DNA of 64,000 nt from Bartonella grahamii subsp. shimonis (lineage in GTDB: Bacteria > Pseudomonadota > Alphaproteobacteria > Rhizobiales > Rhizobiaceae), in assembly GCF_036327415.1 (NCBI RefSeq), contig NZ_CP123961.1:620001-684000 (forward strand). The letters run 5' to 3'. The notes beneath the pieces are model-generated. The model had not been told where the DNA came from. It was given only the letters and a program-made list of their open reading frames with translations, and did no database searches. How positions within the stretch are numbered: the first letter of the stretch is position 1; the number at the start of each line of letters is the position of its first letter. Below, in pieces: positions 62,287 through 64,000 of this stretch. The position numbers were made by a program, and so were the translations under genes.

Positions 62287-64000
62287 TTACTCTTCTTTTT
62301 TCTTACGGCGGCGCTTATTTTCAGGTTGTTTTTTTTCATCAACGCACTTTTCTTCATTCATCGCTTTATCACCGGTGATTTCCTTTCCGGTTTTTTGATC
62401 AACGACCTTCATTGATAATCGAACTTTTCCACGCTCATCAAAGCCCATTAATTTAACCCAAACTTTGTCACCTTCCTTTACAATATCAGTTGTTTTGGTG
62501 ACGCGTTCTGATGCAAGCTGAGAAATATGAACGAGTCCATCACGAGAACCAAAGAAGTTTATAAATGCACCAAATTCTGCAGTTTTTACAACTGTTCCTT
62601 GGTAGATAGCACCAACTTCAGGCTCATCAACAATAGAATGGATCCAGCGTTTTGCTGCTTCAATGGTTTTAGCATCAGCAGAAGCAATTTTAATGGTACC
62701 ATCATCTTCAATATTAATTTTTGCTCCAGTTTGTTCCACGATTTCCCGAATAACTTTACCACCAGAGCCGATCACATCACGGATTTTATCGACAGAAATA
62801 TTCATAACTTCGATTCGTGGAGAAAATTCACTCAGCTCAGCACGTGCACTGGTTAAAGCTTTCGCCATCTCATTAAGGATATGGATTCGGCCATCTTTGG
62901 CTTGTTCAAGCGCGATTTTCATAATTTCTTCGGTAATACCATCAATTTTGATATCCATTTGCAAGGCAGTAATACCATTTTCTGTTCCTGCGACTTTAAA
63001 ATCCATATCTCCAAGATGATCTTCATCCCCTAAAATATCAGAAAGAACAGCAAAGCGTTCTCCTTCTTTAATCAAGCCCATAGCAATACCGGCAACAGGG
63101 CGTGCTAGAGGAACACCAGCATCCATGAGAGCAAGTGAGGTCCCACAAACCGTTGCCATAGAAGAAGATCCATTGGATTCTGTGATTTCTGAGACAGCAC
63201 GAATGGTATAAGGAAAAGATTCTTTCGTTGGTAACATGGGGTGAATTGCCCGCCATGCCAATTTACCATGTCCAATTTCACGACGACCAGGAGAACCAAG
63301 GCGCCCCGTTTCCCCCACTGAAAATGGTGGGAAATTGTAATGGAGAAGAAATGTTTCCTTATACATTCCCGTTAAGGAATCAACATATTGTTCATCTTCA
63401 CCAGTTCCTAGTGTTGCAACGACAATAGCTTGTGTTTCTCCACGGGTAAAGAGTGCTGATCCATGTGTGCGGGGTAAAATACTCACTTCTGATTGGATAG
63501 GGCGCACAGTAGAAAGATTGCGTCCATCAATCCGCTTTTGGGTCTCAAGAATGTTCCCGCGAACAATTTTTGCTTGCAATTGTTTAAATACGGTTGCAAC
63601 TTGATCAGCACTAAACTTACAGTCTTCTTCTGTTTCTGGCATAAATTTATTGAGGATTTCTGTCTTTAGTGCATCAATTGCAGCATAACGTTCTTGCTTA
63701 TCAGTAATTGTATAAGCCTTTCGTATATCCTGTTCTGCCATTTTCTGCATTGCTTTTTCAAGTTCAGAAAGATCTTCAGGAACAAAATCACGAGGATCTT
63801 TTGCCGCAACTTCAGCAAGCTTTATAATGGCATCAAGGACAGGTTGAAAGCCTTTGTGACCAAACATTACGGCACCCAACATGATATCTTCCGGTAATTC
63901 TTGTGCTTCTGATTCAACCATCAAAACAGCACTGTCTGTTCCAGCAACAACAAGATCAAGTTTTGATTCAGGCATTTCATCGATATGAGGATTGAGAACA
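62287..64000 (-). CDS. pnp: Polynucleotide phosphorylase, C-terminal part (5' end outside window)
   Basis: PNPase degrades RNA 3' to 5' with phosphate and is a core of the RNA degradosome. The frame is open to the window end ([12 protein letters not shown]), so about 160 N-terminal residues lie outside. Visible are the second RNase PH domain ([32 protein letters not shown]), the KH domain ([20 protein letters not shown]) and the S1 domain ([20 protein letters not shown]), then a lysine-rich tail. rpsO would be expected upstream, outside the window. Confidence 0.96.
   Translation of the reverse strand, partial: VLNPHIDEMPESKLDLVVAGTDSAVLMVESEAQELPEDIMLGAVMFGHKGFQPVLDAIIKLAEVAAKDPRDFVPEDLSELEKAMQKMAEQDIRKAYTITDKQERYAAIDALKTEILNKFMPETEEDCKFSADQVATVFKQLQAKIVRGNILETQKRIDGRNLSTVRPIQSEVSILPRTHGSALFTRGETQAIVVATLGTGEDEQYVDSLTGMYKETFLLHYNFPPFSVGETGRLGSPGRREIGHGKLAWRAIHPMLPTKESFPYTIRAVSEITESNGSSSMATVCGTSLALMDAGVPLARPVAGIAMGLIKEGERFAVLSDILGDEDHLGDMDFKVAGTENGITALQMDIKIDGITEEIMKIALEQAKDGRIHILNEMAKALTSARAELSEFSPRIEVMNISVDKIRDVIGSGGKVIREIVEQTGAKINIEDDGTIKIASADAKTIEAAKRWIHSIVDEPEVGAIYQGTVVKTAEFGAFINFFGSRDGLVHISQLASERVTKTTDIVKEGDKVWVKLMGFDERGKVRLSMKVVDQKTGKEITGDKAMNEEKCVDEKKQPENKRRRKKKEE

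Overview
The window is AT-rich alphaproteobacterial chromosome and almost certainly comes from a Bartonella species. The strongest reasons are the ctpA-ialA(rppH)-ialB invasion locus, a short Omp10-type outer membrane lipoprotein close to that of Brucella, Rhizobiales-type neighbourhoods (proA-nadD-rsfS-rlmH-envC-ctpA; secA divergent from a parvulin gene, argJ and mutT), and compact housekeeping operons separated by long decayed spacers. No tRNA, rRNA, CRISPR array or intact insertion sequence was recognised. The first gene (proA) and the last gene (pnp) are cut by the window ends.

Layout. 1-7.3 kb: a plus-strand run of proA (partial), nadD, rsfS, rlmH, an EnvC-like murein hydrolase activator, ctpA, rppH/ialA, ialB, then YggT and DUF167 genes. 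7.4-12.4 kb: minus-strand ppa, typA and mgtE, with a 1.26-kb decayed spacer between typA and mgtE. 12.8-25.5 kb: dcp; a minus-strand pair made of a DUF459 SGNH-like protein and a lytic transglycosylase; galU; kdsD; an omp10-like lipoprotein gene; an unusual NtrC-like regulator; a phospholipase D-family gene; guaB. 25.6-30.2 kb: an unlisted 48-codon gene, an RsmB-type RNA methyltransferase, guaA and a glycerophosphodiesterase. 31.2-35.4 kb: ugpBAEC, the glycerol-3-phosphate importer. 37.4-39.9 kb: a zinc/manganese ABC transporter on the minus strand, behind a 24-bp inverted repeat. 40.6-44.3 kb: nrdHIEF, class Ib ribonucleotide reductase. 44.3-49.7 kb: minus-strand prmC, prfA, a Fur-family regulator and secA. 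50.1-52.9 kb: a parvulin, argJ and mutT. 54.6-59.1 kb: minus-strand NlpC/P60 protein, leucyl aminopeptidase, coaA and asparaginase. 59.3-61.2 kb: hslVU. 61.2-64 kb: rsmC and pnp on the minus strand.

How the genes work together. Cell-wall remodelling (EnvC-like, CtpA, lytic transglycosylase, DUF459, NlpC/P60) and envelope building (galU, kdsD, omp10, phospholipase D-like) recur through the window. The glycerophosphodiesterase and UgpBAEC together suggest use of host glycerophosphodiesters. guaB and guaA, three genes apart, make GMP. The class Ib reductase, a cysteine-free Fur/Mur-type regulator and a Zn/Mn importer form a metal-linked theme.

The most unusual content is in four long spacers (9.8-11.1, 30.2-31.2, 35.4-37.4 and 52.9-54.6 kb). 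Reading them by eye gives diverged, frameshifted copies of one unknown gene family, plus, at 35.4-36.0 kb, the remains of a tyrosine recombinase and an excisionase-like helix-turn-helix protein. These look like relics of an integrative element and a repeated Bartonella gene set. Other notable points are an NtrC-like protein without the sigma-54 contact loop, a DUF459 protein without its catalytic triad, a 15-bp hairpin at the start of rsfS, and a terminator-like hairpin between ugpB and ugpA.
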